Shown here piece after piece: positions 53,409 to 62,374 of a DNA stretch of 64,000 nt. Source of the DNA: Sedimentibacter sp. MB35-C1 (GTDB lineage Bacteria; Bacillota; Clostridia; Tissierellales; Sedimentibacteraceae); assembly GCF_030913635.1 (NCBI RefSeq), contig NZ_CP133188.1, forward strand, positions 1,860,001 through 1,924,000, in the 5' to 3' direction. The translations under genes were made by a program, and so were the position numbers. Under the pieces are notes generated by a model. It saw nothing but the letters and a program-made list of their open reading frames with translations. It made no database searches and was not told the DNA's origin. The stretch's first letter is position 1. The number at the start of each line of letters is the position of its first letter.

Positions 53409-54503
53409 ATGAGGAAAAAGTATTTGGATAAGCTTGTGAATATTTTGCAGAAAAATAATATGGATGCCATTCTAATTGCACCTTCGGAAGAAATGGAATT
53501 CATAATGGGGCATAACACACATCTTTGCGAAAGATTTCAAGCATTAGTTATTAAAAAAGACGGAACATATTTTTACATATGCAACCTGCTAACGGTTGAC
53601 GAGGTTCAGGCTGTCTTGGGTCCGAATATAAAAGTTTATGGATGGTTTGACGGAGATATATTTACGGACACAGTCAAAAAAGCATTTGAAGAAAACGACC
53701 TTATAGGAAAAGTTATCGGAGTAAACTCTACTGAAAGGGCATTTTTAGTTCTCCAGATAATGGATGCGATGGATGTCAAATTTGTAAACGGAAAGCCGCT
53801 GCTGGAAGAAATGAGAATGATTAAGAATGATGAAGAGCTTGAGAACCTCAGAATGGCTGCACGAATTACAGATGAATCATATGAAGAACTTTTAAAATAT
53901 ATTAGACCTGGAATAAAAGAAGCTGATATTGCAAGAAAAATGAACGAAATATTTAAGGAAAAAGGTGCAGATGAAGGATTTACAATGGTTTGTTCAGGGC
54001 CTAATTCGTCATATCCTCACTACAATTCTGACCAGAGGGTAATTCAGGAAAAAGACGTTATAATTCTTGACTGGGGATGCAAGTATAAAAATATGTGTGC
54101 TGATATGTCAAGAACTGTATTCGTAGGAGATATTACAGAGGAAGAAAGAAAAGTATATGAAATTGTACTGGCGTCTCAGGAAGCAGGTGAAAAGTCTGCT
54201 GTTGAAGGAGCATATATACCGGATGTAGACAAGGCGGCAAGAGAAGTTATCGAAAAATCCGGATATAGTAATAATTTCTTCACCAGACTGGGACACGGTA
54301 TAGGATATTCAGTGCACGAAGCGCCGGATATTAAGGCAAGTAACAAGAGAAAGCTTGAAAAAGGAATGGTTTTCAGCATAGAGCCGGGAATCTATATAGC
54401 AGGAAAGTTTGGTATGCGCATAGAAAATATTGTGGCTGTTACCGAGAACGGCAATGAAGTGCTGAACAAAGCGACAAAGGAAATTCAAATAATTAAGAAA
54501 TAA
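53409..54503 (+). CDS. M24 family aminopeptidase (Xaa-Pro dipeptidase-like)
   Basis: A 364-residue peptidase of the pita-bread fold, with a creatinase-like N-terminal domain (about 1-135). Metal ligands are D221 (DWGCKYKN), D232 (ADMSR), H296 in GHGIGYSVHEAP, and Glu residues in FSIEPGIYI and GMRIENI. All five are there, so it should be active. The group contains Xaa-Pro dipeptidases and aminopeptidase P, so it may release proline from peptides. GAGAGGTG precedes the ATG. Confidence 0.92.
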   Translation: MRKKYLDKLVNILQKNNMDAILIAPSEEMEFIMGHNTHLCERFQALVIKKDGTYFYICNLLTVDEVQAVLGPNIKVYGWFDGDIFTDTVKKAFEENDLIGKVIGVNSTERAFLVLQIMDAMDVKFVNGKPLLEEMRMIKNDEELENLRMAARITDESYEELLKYIRPGIKEADIARKMNEIFKEKGADEGFTMVCSGPNSSYPHYNSDQRVIQEKDVIILDWGCKYKNMCADMSRTVFVGDITEEERKVYEIVLASQEAGEKSAVEGAYIPDVDKAAREVIEKSGYSNNFFTRLGHGIGYSVHEAPDIKASNKRKLEKGMVFSIEPGIYIAGKFGMRIENIVAVTENGNEVLNKATKEIQIIKK

Positions 54504-54529
54504 TAAAGAAATAACAATTATAATGAGGA

Positions 54530-54557
54530 TTTGCATATGCTGCAGATTCTCATTATT
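54530..54557 (+). terminator. Terminator-like hairpin after the M24 peptidase
   Basis: Outer arms TAATGAG and CTCATTA with an internal GATTTGCA/TGCAGATT region, followed by a T-rich stretch. Confidence 0.6.
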
Positions 54558-54597
54558 AATTTTATGCCCTTCATTTGAATTCTAAGTTAACAAACAC

Positions 54598-54626
54598 TTG
54601 TAAAATATTGATGTATTAATTATAAT
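54598..54626 (+). promoter_or_regulatory. Promoter of the M19 dipeptidase gene
   Basis: TTGTAA, 17 bp, TATAAT, 29 bp before the start codon. Confidence 0.55.
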
Positions 54627-54655
54627 TAAATATATTATAATCAAAGGAGAGCAAA

Positions 54656-55684
54656 ATGGATTTTAAGGAAGCTGCTTTACAACTGCATAAAAGCAATGTG
54701 GTTGTCGACACTCATCTTGATCTTGCAGGCGAAATATACAACAGGTACCTTGCGGGTGAGAAAGAAGTAATTAAAAATAAATATTTAAGCAATTTCAAAA
54801 AAGGGGGATTCAATATTATTGTATCTTCTTTGTTCATAGATGATATATTTTTGCCGGAAATGGGATTGAGAGTTGCGTTAGGTCAAATAAGAGCGCTGAT
54901 GGAAGATATAGAGACGTTAAAGGGAGAGGTTATTCTTATAAAGACAAAAAAACAGATGGAAGATGTAATAAAAGAAAATAAAATAGGAATAATGCTGTCT
55001 TTTGAGGGCTTAGATCCAATAGGGAATGATATTGGGCTTTTAAAAATATTTTATGAACTTGGTGTACGCGCAGCCGGTCTTGTATGGAGCAGAAGGAACT
55101 ACGCGGCTGATGGTTGCAGTTTTAATCCAGTTGAAGAAGGGCAAAGAGGCGGGCTTACAAAATTTGGAGTAAACGCTGTGAAAGAGATGGATGAAATGAA
55201 TATGTTGATTGACGTAAGCCACTTAAACGACGAAGGATTTTATGATGTTTTAAAATTTACTGAGAAGCCATTTATAGCTTCCCATTCAAATTCAAGAAAC
55301 ATTCATGGAAGGATGCGAAATTTAACAGACGAACAAATTAAAATTATAGGTGAAAGAGGCGGCGTAATAGGGATAAACGCATACAAAAATATTGCAGGAG
55401 TTAAGGATGGAGAAAACCCTGTTAAAAAGTTGGCCGACCATATTGAGCACATGGTTAACCTTGTTGGGGCAAAACATGTTGGATTTGGATTCGATTTGTG
55501 CAATGGTTACTATGAAAGCGAATTGAAGTTTAAATTTGAACCGTATAATAATGACAGCCTGAATTCCCATGCGGAGGCTGTATTAATAACTGAAGAGCTT
55601 TTAAGAAGAGGTATGTCAGAAGAAGATGTGAAATTAATTATAGGCGGAAATTTCTATAGAATATTTAATGATATGCTTCAATAA
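54656..55684 (+). CDS. M19 family membrane dipeptidase (renal dipeptidase-like)
   Basis: A 342-residue zinc dipeptidase. The first ligands are H20 and D22 in DTHLDLAGE; the bridging Glu lies in MLSFEGLDPIG; later His residues are in IDVSHLNDEGF and IASHSNSR; HVGFGFDLCNGYY places the Asp near the end. Cytoplasmic, in spite of the family name, since no signal peptide is visible. Such enzymes split dipeptides, including ones with D-residues at the C-terminus. AAGGAGAG is the binding site. Confidence 0.92.
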   Translation: MDFKEAALQLHKSNVVVDTHLDLAGEIYNRYLAGEKEVIKNKYLSNFKKGGFNIIVSSLFIDDIFLPEMGLRVALGQIRALMEDIETLKGEVILIKTKKQMEDVIKENKIGIMLSFEGLDPIGNDIGLLKIFYELGVRAAGLVWSRRNYAADGCSFNPVEEGQRGGLTKFGVNAVKEMDEMNMLIDVSHLNDEGFYDVLKFTEKPFIASHSNSRNIHGRMRNLTDEQIKIIGERGGVIGINAYKNIAGVKDGENPVKKLADHIEHMVNLVGAKHVGFGFDLCNGYYESELKFKFEPYNNDSLNSHAEAVLITEELLRRGMSEEDVKLIIGGNFYRIFNDMLQ

Positions 55685-55706
55685 TTGAAAAGGAATGGAT
55701 GAGAGA

Positions 55707-56216
55707 ATGAAGTATTTTATTAAAGAATGGGTTGTACCTGTTGTAATAGCTCTGGTAATAGTAATATTTTTGAACAAATTTGTATTCATATTGGTTACCG
55801 TGCCAACGGGCTCTATGGTGGGTACAATTATGCCCGGAGACAGACTTTATGTTAATGAATTGTTTGATATAAAAGATGCGGAGCGGGGAGATATATTAGT
55901 GTTCAAATCGGATGAGCTTGATGAAAAAAGATTGGTTAAAAGATTGATAGGGCTCCCAGGGGAGACAGTCGAGGTTAAGGAAGACGGCAGTGTGTTTATC
56001 AACGGAGAAAAATTAGATGAACCTTATGTTACTAAAGCCGAAGGCGAAGAAAAAGTATTTAAAGTTCCGGAGAATTCTTACCTGTTTTTTGGAGATAACA
56101 GACCTATTTCATATGATGCACGTTATTGGGAAAATCCATATATAGACGGGAGCAAAATAATAGGAGATGTTAAATTTAGATTTTTCCCCTTTACCAGAAT
56201 AGGTAAAGTTGAATAA
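55707..56216 (+). CDS. lepB: Signal peptidase I
   Basis: A 169-residue single-anchor signal peptidase, the Gram-positive size. The catalytic Ser is S36 in PTGSMVGTIMPGD and the general base is K78 in RLVKRLIGLPGE; GDNRPISYDARYW is box E. It removes signal peptides from exported proteins. The open frame reaches the ATG at 55695, but that codon touches AAGGA; the ATG at 55707 gives the usual KYFIKEWVVPV opening. Start choice is uncertain. It sits between two dipeptidase genes. Confidence 0.94.
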   Translation: MKYFIKEWVVPVVIALVIVIFLNKFVFILVTVPTGSMVGTIMPGDRLYVNELFDIKDAERGDILVFKSDELDEKRLVKRLIGLPGETVEVKEDGSVFINGEKLDEPYVTKAEGEEKVFKVPENSYLFFGDNRPISYDARYWENPYIDGSKIIGDVKFRFFPFTRIGKVE

Positions 56217-56292
56217 ATCTAAAAATTAACTAATATTTGAATATTGAACGTTTATTAAGTTTGATTCTTATTAATAAATAAAGTGGAGGAGT

Positions 56293-57732
56293 ATGATGAA
56301 AAGAGTACTAGATGGATTAAAACCAGAAAAGGTATTTTACTATTTTGAGGAAATATCGAAAATTCCAAGAGGATCCGGAAATGAAAAACAAATTTCGGAC
56401 TACTTGTATAACTTGGCAAAGTCCAAGAACTGGGATGTTGTTCAGGATGATTATTTAAATATCATAATAAAAAAACCTGCCTCAAAAGGGTATGAAAATG
56501 CACCAGTTGTTATGCTTCAGGGGCATATGGATATGGTTTGCGAAAAAAATGAAGGCATTGAACATGACTTTGAAAAAGATCCTATAAAATTAAGAGTTAT
56601 TGACGGAAATATTTATGGCACGGAAACAACTTTGGGTGCAGATAACGGAATTGCTGTTGCATATGCGCTATCTATACTTGATTCGGATGATATTAAGCAT
56701 CCAGCATTGGAAGTTTTGATAACCGTTGATGAAGAAAAAGGAATGAGCGGTGCGGAAAATGTAGATGCCAGTTTGTTTAATAGCAAGTATTTGTTAAATC
56801 TTGACAGCGAGGAAGAGGGCGTTTTTACCTGCGGATGTGCAGGCGGATGCGGTGTAGATTTTAAAATACCTGTCATTCAACAGAAAACTAAAATGCAAGC
56901 ATATAAGCTTATCGTTAAAGGGCTTCAGGGAGGTCATTCAGGTTCGGATATTGATAAAGAAAGAGGAAATGCCAATAAAATTCTGGGAAGAATTCTCTAT
57001 GATTTATATGATATTGTTGATTTAATAAGCATAAACGGAGGTTCAAAGGGAAATGCCATACCTAGAGAGGCACATGCGTTTATCGCTTCAAGCAATATTG
57101 AGCAAGTACAAGAAAAAGTAAATTGTTGGAATGAAATCTTAAGAAACGAATATTCATTTACTGATAAGCAAATAGAGATTCTATTGGAAAAATCTGATTC
57201 AGAAGAACATCCTTTAGAAAAAGATATATTTAAAAAAGTTGTAAGCGCCATCAATTTAATACCTAGCGGCGTTTTGTCCAAAAGCACTGTAATAGATTTG
57301 GTAATAAGCTCAAATAACCTTGGAGTTATAACACAGAATGATAAATCCATAATATTGAACAATCAGGTAAGAAGTTCAGTAAAATCACTAATAACAAATA
57401 ACGTGGAATATGTAATGAAGCAGATTGGAGAGGCTTTAGATATTGAATGCGTGATCGGAGGGTGTTATCCGGGATGGGAATATGCCAAGGAATCTAAAAT
57501 AAGGGACATTTGCACAGAAGCCTATCGCGATATTTTTGGTAAAGAACCTGTTGTGGAAGCTATTCATGCAGGTCTGGAGTGTGGTCTGCTGATGGGTAAA
57601 ATACATAATTTGGATGCAATTTCAATGGGCCCAGATGCATACGACGCACATTCTCCCAATGAACATGTAAGCATTAAGTCTACTGAAAATGTCTATAATT
57701 TGCTCTTAAAAATTCTAGAAAAAATTAAATAA
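56293..57732 (+). CDS. pepD: Cytosolic non-specific dipeptidase / aminoacyl-histidine dipeptidase (M20)
   Basis: A 479-residue M20 peptidase of the PepD type. Zinc ligands and catalytic residues appear as H78-M-D80 in MLQGHMDMVCEK, GADNGIAVAYAL with the bridging Asp, VDEEKGM with the general base and LDSEEEG. The lid domain is in the middle (KGLQGGHSGSDIDKERGNAN). It splits a broad range of dipeptides, including beta-alanyl-histidine. GGAGG stands upstream of two adjacent ATGs; the second, at 56296, has slightly better spacing. Confidence 0.93.
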   Translation: MMKRVLDGLKPEKVFYYFEEISKIPRGSGNEKQISDYLYNLAKSKNWDVVQDDYLNIIIKKPASKGYENAPVVMLQGHMDMVCEKNEGIEHDFEKDPIKLRVIDGNIYGTETTLGADNGIAVAYALSILDSDDIKHPALEVLITVDEEKGMSGAENVDASLFNSKYLLNLDSEEEGVFTCGCAGGCGVDFKIPVIQQKTKMQAYKLIVKGLQGGHSGSDIDKERGNANKILGRILYDLYDIVDLISINGGSKGNAIPREAHAFIASSNIEQVQEKVNCWNEILRNEYSFTDKQIEILLEKSDSEEHPLEKDIFKKVVSAINLIPSGVLSKSTVIDLVISSNNLGVITQNDKSIILNNQVRSSVKSLITNNVEYVMKQIGEALDIECVIGGCYPGWEYAKESKIRDICTEAYRDIFGKEPVVEAIHAGLECGLLMGKIHNLDAISMGPDAYDAHSPNEHVSIKSTENVYNLLLKILEKIK

Positions 57733-57751
57733 ACCAATACTTGTTTTACGT

Positions 57752-57816
57752 AAGCAAGCATTGTCTTTATATTAACTACAAAAATATTGTTTTGAATGTA
57801 TAGAGAATGCTTGCTT
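57752..57816 (+). terminator. Long-loop terminator-like stem after pepD
   Basis: AAGCAAGCATTGTCT and AGAGAATGCTTGCTT pair over 15 positions with one mismatch; the loop is long (about 35 nt) and TTTTC follows. Confidence 0.45.
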
Positions 57817-57973
57817 TTCAACTTTCTATGGTTAAATTTGAATATAAATTCATCAAATTCAATTTTTACTATATGCAATTAACTAAAAATACCAGCAAAT
57901 TGAATTCGTTAACATCATTGAAAAAAACGATTTCGTTACATAAATAAACGCTAGTGGTATAAAAATAAATATA

Positions 57974-58002
57974 TTGAAATGTATTAGTTTCTATGTTATA
58001 AT
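57974..58002 (+). promoter_or_regulatory. Promoter of the opp operon
   Basis: TTGAAA, 17 bp, TATAAT, 36 bp before the GTG start of oppB. Confidence 0.65.
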
Positions 58003-58037
58003 AACCTACACATTTAGCTAAGAGAGGAGAAAGAAAA

Positions 58038-58955
58038 GTGGTAAAATATATAGTAAAAAGAATTATTTCAGCATTTATTACTATATGGTTTATTTTGACT
58101 TTGACATTCATTTTAATGAACAGCATTCCAGGTGACCCGTTTTCATCAGGAAAGGCTTTGCAGCCGGAGGTCGAAGCAGCAATCAAAGCAAAATACGGGT
58201 TGGACAGACCTATAATTGAGCAATATTTTACTTATTTAAAAAATTATGCACACGGAGATTTCGGTGTCTCATTCAAGAAAATAGGTTTAACAACAAATCA
58301 AATAATTGGTGATGGGTTCCCATATTCGCTGAAAATCGGAGCATGGTCATCGTTATTTATAATAGTGGCGGGCATATCTTTCGGGATAATATCGGCACTT
58401 AAACAAAATAAGATTCCTGACAGAATAATGATGGTAGTTTCAACATTGGGAGCAACTATACCGAGTTTCGTTTTTGCTACAATGTTCATTTATATATTTA
58501 ACAGGAAGTTGGGCTGGGTGCCTTCCTTCGGTGCCGGTACATGGAAGCATTATATCGGTCCTGTTCTTTGTATAGGTATGTTTTCGCTTGCGTATGTAAC
58601 AAGACTTACAAGGACTTCGGTTCTTGATGTTCTGCAGCAGGACTACATAAGAACTGCAAGGGCAAAAGGATTATCCGAAGGCGTTGTAATTGTAAAACAT
58701 GCTTTAAGAAATGCGCTTATCCCGGTTGTAAGCTATCTTGGGCCAATGATAGCAGGTCTTATTACTGGATCATTTGTAGTTGAAAAAGTATTTGGTATCG
58801 CAGGAATAGGTTCGCTGTTTACAACAAGTATTATGAACAGAGACTATACTTTAATTATGGGTATCACAGTGTTTTTTGGTATATTTATAGTAATTGCGAC
58901 TTTAATAGTGGATATTCTTTATGTTTTCATAGATCCGCGTATTAAGTATGATTAG
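58038..58955 (+). CDS. oppB: Peptide ABC transporter permease OppB/DppB
   Basis: A 305-residue permease with six helices. The N-terminal part is typical (YIVKRIISAFITIWFILTLTF, MNSIPGDPF), the EAA loop reads TARAKGLSEGVVIVKHALRNAL and it ends with DILYVFIDPRIKYD. It forms the membrane channel together with OppC. The start is GTG after GAGAGGAGAAAG. First gene of a five-gene importer set, in the order B-C-D-F-A. Confidence 0.94.
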   Translation: MVKYIVKRIISAFITIWFILTLTFILMNSIPGDPFSSGKALQPEVEAAIKAKYGLDRPIIEQYFTYLKNYAHGDFGVSFKKIGLTTNQIIGDGFPYSLKIGAWSSLFIIVAGISFGIISALKQNKIPDRIMMVVSTLGATIPSFVFATMFIYIFNRKLGWVPSFGAGTWKHYIGPVLCIGMFSLAYVTRLTRTSVLDVLQQDYIRTARAKGLSEGVVIVKHALRNALIPVVSYLGPMIAGLITGSFVVEKVFGIAGIGSLFTTSIMNRDYTLIMGITVFFGIFIVIATLIVDILYVFIDPRIKYD

Positions 58956-58968
58956 GAGGAACTTATAG

Positions 58969-60231
58969 ATGGAAAACAATTTTAAAATGTCTCCTGATAT
59001 GTGGACGCCTTTGGAGAAATCAGAAAAGGATGCGGAAGGTGTATCCAGACAAAGTCTTACATTTTGGCAGGATGCGGCAAGAAGATTAAAACAAAATAAA
59101 GTTGCAATGATTTCACTGGTTATTGTTGCTATTATGATTTTGGCATGTGCTTTTGTGCCGATGTTTTATCCAATAACTTACGAAGATCAGGTTTTGGACT
59201 TTTCAAATATAGGCATTATGCTTGACATATATGAAGTGGACGGAAATTATTTCTATATGAACGGCGAATATTATCTTTTGGACATCACAAAGGATGGAGA
59301 ACTTCTTCAGAAACATCCACTTGTTAAGGATGACGTGCAGAATAAAAGGTATATTTATGATTTTAGCGGTAAAGAGGTAATTGTCGATTACAGTCCGTAC
59401 TTTAATGCCAAAGTTGAATATAACAGCTTGGAAAAGAAAGCAAGAAAAGATCCTACGATAGACTTGACTGAAGCAAAATTCAACCTCGACAATGCGAAAA
59501 GAGTTGAGCTTACTGTTGAAGGCACAGAAATAAAGCCTGTTGATACGGTTCACAACAAGACGTATATATTTGGCACAGACAATCTCGGAAGAGATATGTT
59601 CATAAGAATACTTCACGGAGGCAGGATATCATTCATAGTAGGTTTTGTCGCTGCATTTGTTAATTTCATCATAGGGGTTCTGTACGGAGGTATATCAGGA
59701 TATATCGGAGGAAGAACAGACAATCTAATGATGCGTGTCGTTGACGTAATAAACGCCATACCTACACTTTTATATGTTATACTCCTGATGGTTATAATGG
59801 GAAGTGGTATGACACCTATAATTGTTACACTGAGTATAACCTACTGGCTAAGTATGGCTAGACTTGTAAGAGGACAGGTTCTTGGACTTAAGGAACAGGA
59901 ATTTGTATTGGCAGCACAGTCTTTGGGCGCATCAACAAACAGAATAATGTTAAGGCACCTGATTCCTAATATGATGGGGCCGATAATGGTTTCTGTAACC
60001 ATGCAGATACCGAACGCCATATTTACTGAAGCTTTTTTAAGTTTCGTAGGTTTAGGAGTTTCAGCTCCTCAGGCGTCTTGGGGTTCACTGTGTAATGATG
60101 CATTGCTGACATACATGACATATCCGTACCAATTGTTCTTGCCGGCTTTTGCAATATCAATAACAATATTGGCGTTTAATTTATTTAGCGACGGTTTAAG
60201 AGATGCTCTTGACCCAAAACAAAGAAAGTAA
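58969..60231 (+). CDS. oppC: Peptide ABC transporter permease OppC/DppC with extended periplasmic-side loop
   Basis: A 420-residue OppC-type permease, longer than the usual 290-330. The extra about 115 residues (about 80-195) lie between helix 1 and the conserved IFGTDNLGRDMFIR, hence outside the membrane; the stretch has many Tyr, Asp and Lys residues. The transporter core is intact, with the EAA loop LAAQSLGASTNRIMLRHLIPN. The loop could contact the binding protein. GGAGGAAC site before the ATG. Confidence 0.93.
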   Translation: MENNFKMSPDMWTPLEKSEKDAEGVSRQSLTFWQDAARRLKQNKVAMISLVIVAIMILACAFVPMFYPITYEDQVLDFSNIGIMLDIYEVDGNYFYMNGEYYLLDITKDGELLQKHPLVKDDVQNKRYIYDFSGKEVIVDYSPYFNAKVEYNSLEKKARKDPTIDLTEAKFNLDNAKRVELTVEGTEIKPVDTVHNKTYIFGTDNLGRDMFIRILHGGRISFIVGFVAAFVNFIIGVLYGGISGYIGGRTDNLMMRVVDVINAIPTLLYVILLMVIMGSGMTPIIVTLSITYWLSMARLVRGQVLGLKEQEFVLAAQSLGASTNRIMLRHLIPNMMGPIMVSVTMQIPNAIFTEAFLSFVGLGVSAPQASWGSLCNDALLTYMTYPYQLFLPAFAISITILAFNLFSDGLRDALDPKQRK

Positions 60232-60246
60232 AGTGAGGTGTAAAAA

Positions 60247-61278
60247 ATGTCAGAAAAATTATTAGAAGTTAAAGACTTAAGGACATCATTTTTCACTCAC
60301 TTAGGCGAAGTAAAGGCTATAAGAGGCATAAGCTTTGATGTTGAAAAAGGAGAATCCTTAGGTATAGTAGGTGAGTCAGGAAGCGGTAAAAGCGTTACCT
60401 CTTTATCTATTATGAGACTATTGTTATATCCAGGTAAAATTGTAGGCGGAGAGATACTGTTCAATGGAGCTGATATAGTAAAAAAATCAAACAGAGAAAT
60501 GATGGGCATCAGAGGAAATGAGATTGCAATGATATTTCAAGACCCTATGACATCATTGAATCCTGTTTATACAATAGGAAATCAAATTACCGAAGCGATT
60601 ATGAAGCATCAGAAATTATCGAAAAAAGATGCAAATGAAAAAGCTTTGGAAATGCTGAAGCTTGTTAATATACCGGACCCTGAAAAGAGAATAAAGAACT
60701 ATCCTCATGAGTTTTCGGGAGGTATGAGACAAAGAGCTATGATAGCAATAGCTCTGTCTTGCGAACCTGAATTGCTAATTGCAGATGAGCCTACTACGGC
60801 TCTTGACGTTACGATTCAGGCACAGATACTTGATTTGATGAAAACACTGAATTCTAAGCTTGACACATCAACAATGCTTATAACTCATGATCTTGGAGTT
60901 GTTGCTGATGTTTGCTCAAGAGTAGTTGTTATGTACGGCGGTCTCATAATGGAAAAAGGGAGCATAAAAAATATTTATTATGAACCGAGGCATCCGTATA
61001 CTATGGGATTGCTAAAATCAATACCAAAAGTAGCTTCCGATGAAAAACAAAGGCTAATTCCAATAGCAGGTACTCCTCCTGATTTATTGCATCCTCCTAC
61101 AGGATGTCCGTTTTATGCAAGATGTGAGTATGCTATGCGCATATGCAACCAGGAGCAGCCTCCGTATTTTAAAACAGCAGATGGGCAGCACGAATCAATG
61201 TGCTGGTTACTCCACCCTGAAGCTCCCAGAAATGAAGAGTATGAACGATTGAAGGGAGGAGTAAGAATTGGAAAATAA
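60247..61278 (+). CDS. oppD: Peptide ABC transporter ATP-binding protein OppD
   Basis: A 343-residue ATPase. Walker A is G42-ESGSGKS49, the Q loop MIFQDPMTSLNP, the signature FSGGMRQRAMIA, Walker B LLIADEPTTALD, and the switch His lies in ITHDLGVVAD. The C-terminal Cys-rich region (GCPFYARCEYAMRICNQEQP) may hold a 4Fe-4S cluster, as in other Opp/Dpp ATPases. GTGAGGTG precedes it. It overlaps oppF. Confidence 0.96.
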   Translation: MSEKLLEVKDLRTSFFTHLGEVKAIRGISFDVEKGESLGIVGESGSGKSVTSLSIMRLLLYPGKIVGGEILFNGADIVKKSNREMMGIRGNEIAMIFQDPMTSLNPVYTIGNQITEAIMKHQKLSKKDANEKALEMLKLVNIPDPEKRIKNYPHEFSGGMRQRAMIAIALSCEPELLIADEPTTALDVTIQAQILDLMKTLNSKLDTSTMLITHDLGVVADVCSRVVVMYGGLIMEKGSIKNIYYEPRHPYTMGLLKSIPKVASDEKQRLIPIAGTPPDLLHPPTGCPFYARCEYAMRICNQEQPPYFKTADGQHESMCWLLHPEAPRNEEYERLKGGVRIGK

Positions 61279-62251
61279 GGAAATATTGATTGAAGTTAAA
61301 AACTTGAAAAAATATTTTATAAAAAATAAAGGATTTATACAAAAAAAACTTGAAATAACGAAAGCGGTTGATGACGTATCTTTTTATATAAAAAATGGAG
61401 AAACACTGGGGCTGGTTGGTGAGTCCGGTTGCGGTAAATCAACTACTGGACGTACTATTTTGAGACTTTACGAGCCTACGTCAGGAGAAATACTGTATAA
61501 CGGAAAGGATATTGCAAAGTTAAACATAGAACAGCTTATGCCGTATAGAAAGAAAATGCAGATGATTTTCCAGGACCCGTATGCATCATTGAATGCCAGG
61601 ATGACGGTTTCTGATATAATTGGGGAACCCATGGATATACATCATCTGGCTTCCGGAAAAGAGCGTCAGGAAAAAATTTATGAGTTGCTTGATACAGTAG
61701 GGTTGAATAAGGATCATGCTGCGCGTTACCCTCATGAATTCTCCGGAGGACAGAGACAACGTATAGGTATTGCCAGATCATTGGCCGTTGATCCAGAATT
61801 CATAATATGTGATGAGCCGATTTCGGCTCTTGACGTTTCTATTCAGGCACAGGTTGTAAATATGCTTGAAGATCTGCAGGAAGAAAGAGGATTGACGTAC
61901 CTGTTTATAGCTCATGATTTGTCTATGGTTAAACATATATCAGACAGGGTAGGGGTTATGTATCTCGGAAGCCTTGTGGAGGTTGCAAAAAGCAGTGAAC
62001 TGTATGCAAATCCGGTTCATCCGTATACTCAGGCTCTGCTGTCTTCAATTCCTATACCTGATCCAGACATAGCAAAAGCATCAAAAAGAATCGTTTTAGA
62101 AGGAGACGTTCCGAGTCCTGTAAATCCGCCTTCAGGCTGTAAATTCAGGACAAGATGCAGGTATGCAACAGATATATGCAAAGAAGTGTCGCCTGAACTT
62201 AAAGAAGTCGAAAAAGAACACTTTGTAGCATGTCATTTGGTAAATAAATAA
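61268..62251 (+). CDS. oppF: Peptide ABC transporter ATP-binding protein OppF
   Basis: A 327-residue ATPase, partner of OppD. Walker A is G51-ESGCGKS58, the signature is FSGGQRQRIGIA and Walker B IICDEPISALD. The C-terminal Cys motif (GCKFRTRCRYATDICKEVSP) matches that of OppD. It starts with TTG behind GGGAGGAG, inside the end of oppD. Followed by a separate promoter for oppA. Confidence 0.96.
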   Translation: MENKEILIEVKNLKKYFIKNKGFIQKKLEITKAVDDVSFYIKNGETLGLVGESGCGKSTTGRTILRLYEPTSGEILYNGKDIAKLNIEQLMPYRKKMQMIFQDPYASLNARMTVSDIIGEPMDIHHLASGKERQEKIYELLDTVGLNKDHAARYPHEFSGGQRQRIGIARSLAVDPEFIICDEPISALDVSIQAQVVNMLEDLQEERGLTYLFIAHDLSMVKHISDRVGVMYLGSLVEVAKSSELYANPVHPYTQALLSSIPIPDPDIAKASKRIVLEGDVPSPVNPPSGCKFRTRCRYATDICKEVSPELKEVEKEHFVACHLVNK

Positions 62252-62293
62252 TGATGTTTTCATCCTTTATGCAATGTGTTAAAAGTATAACTC

Positions 62294-62322
62294 TTGACAT
62301 ATTGCATAAAAAGGGTGATAAT
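62294..62322 (+). promoter_or_regulatory. Promoter of oppA, overlapping an inverted repeat
   Basis: TTGACA, 17 bp, GATAAT. An inverted repeat ATGCAATGTG (62271-62280) and CATATTGCAT (62298-62307) reaches into the spacer. A leader hairpin CAGCCA/TGGCTG lies at 62330-62346. A second promoter would let the binding protein be made in excess. Confidence 0.6.
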
Positions 62323-62374
62323 ATAAATGCAGCCAAAAAATGGCTGTAAATACATAGATATTTGGAGGGATTTT

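Larger units (their letters stand above)
57733..58037. other. Intergenic region before the opp operon
   Basis: This 305-bp gap holds the pepD terminator-like stem and the opp promoter, both listed. A 28-codon frame starting near 57798 lacks a ribosome site and is not called. Confidence 0.6.

Noticed and set aside
57798-57885. 28-codon frame after pepD
   Set aside because: No ribosome site, and it overlaps the arm of the likely terminator.
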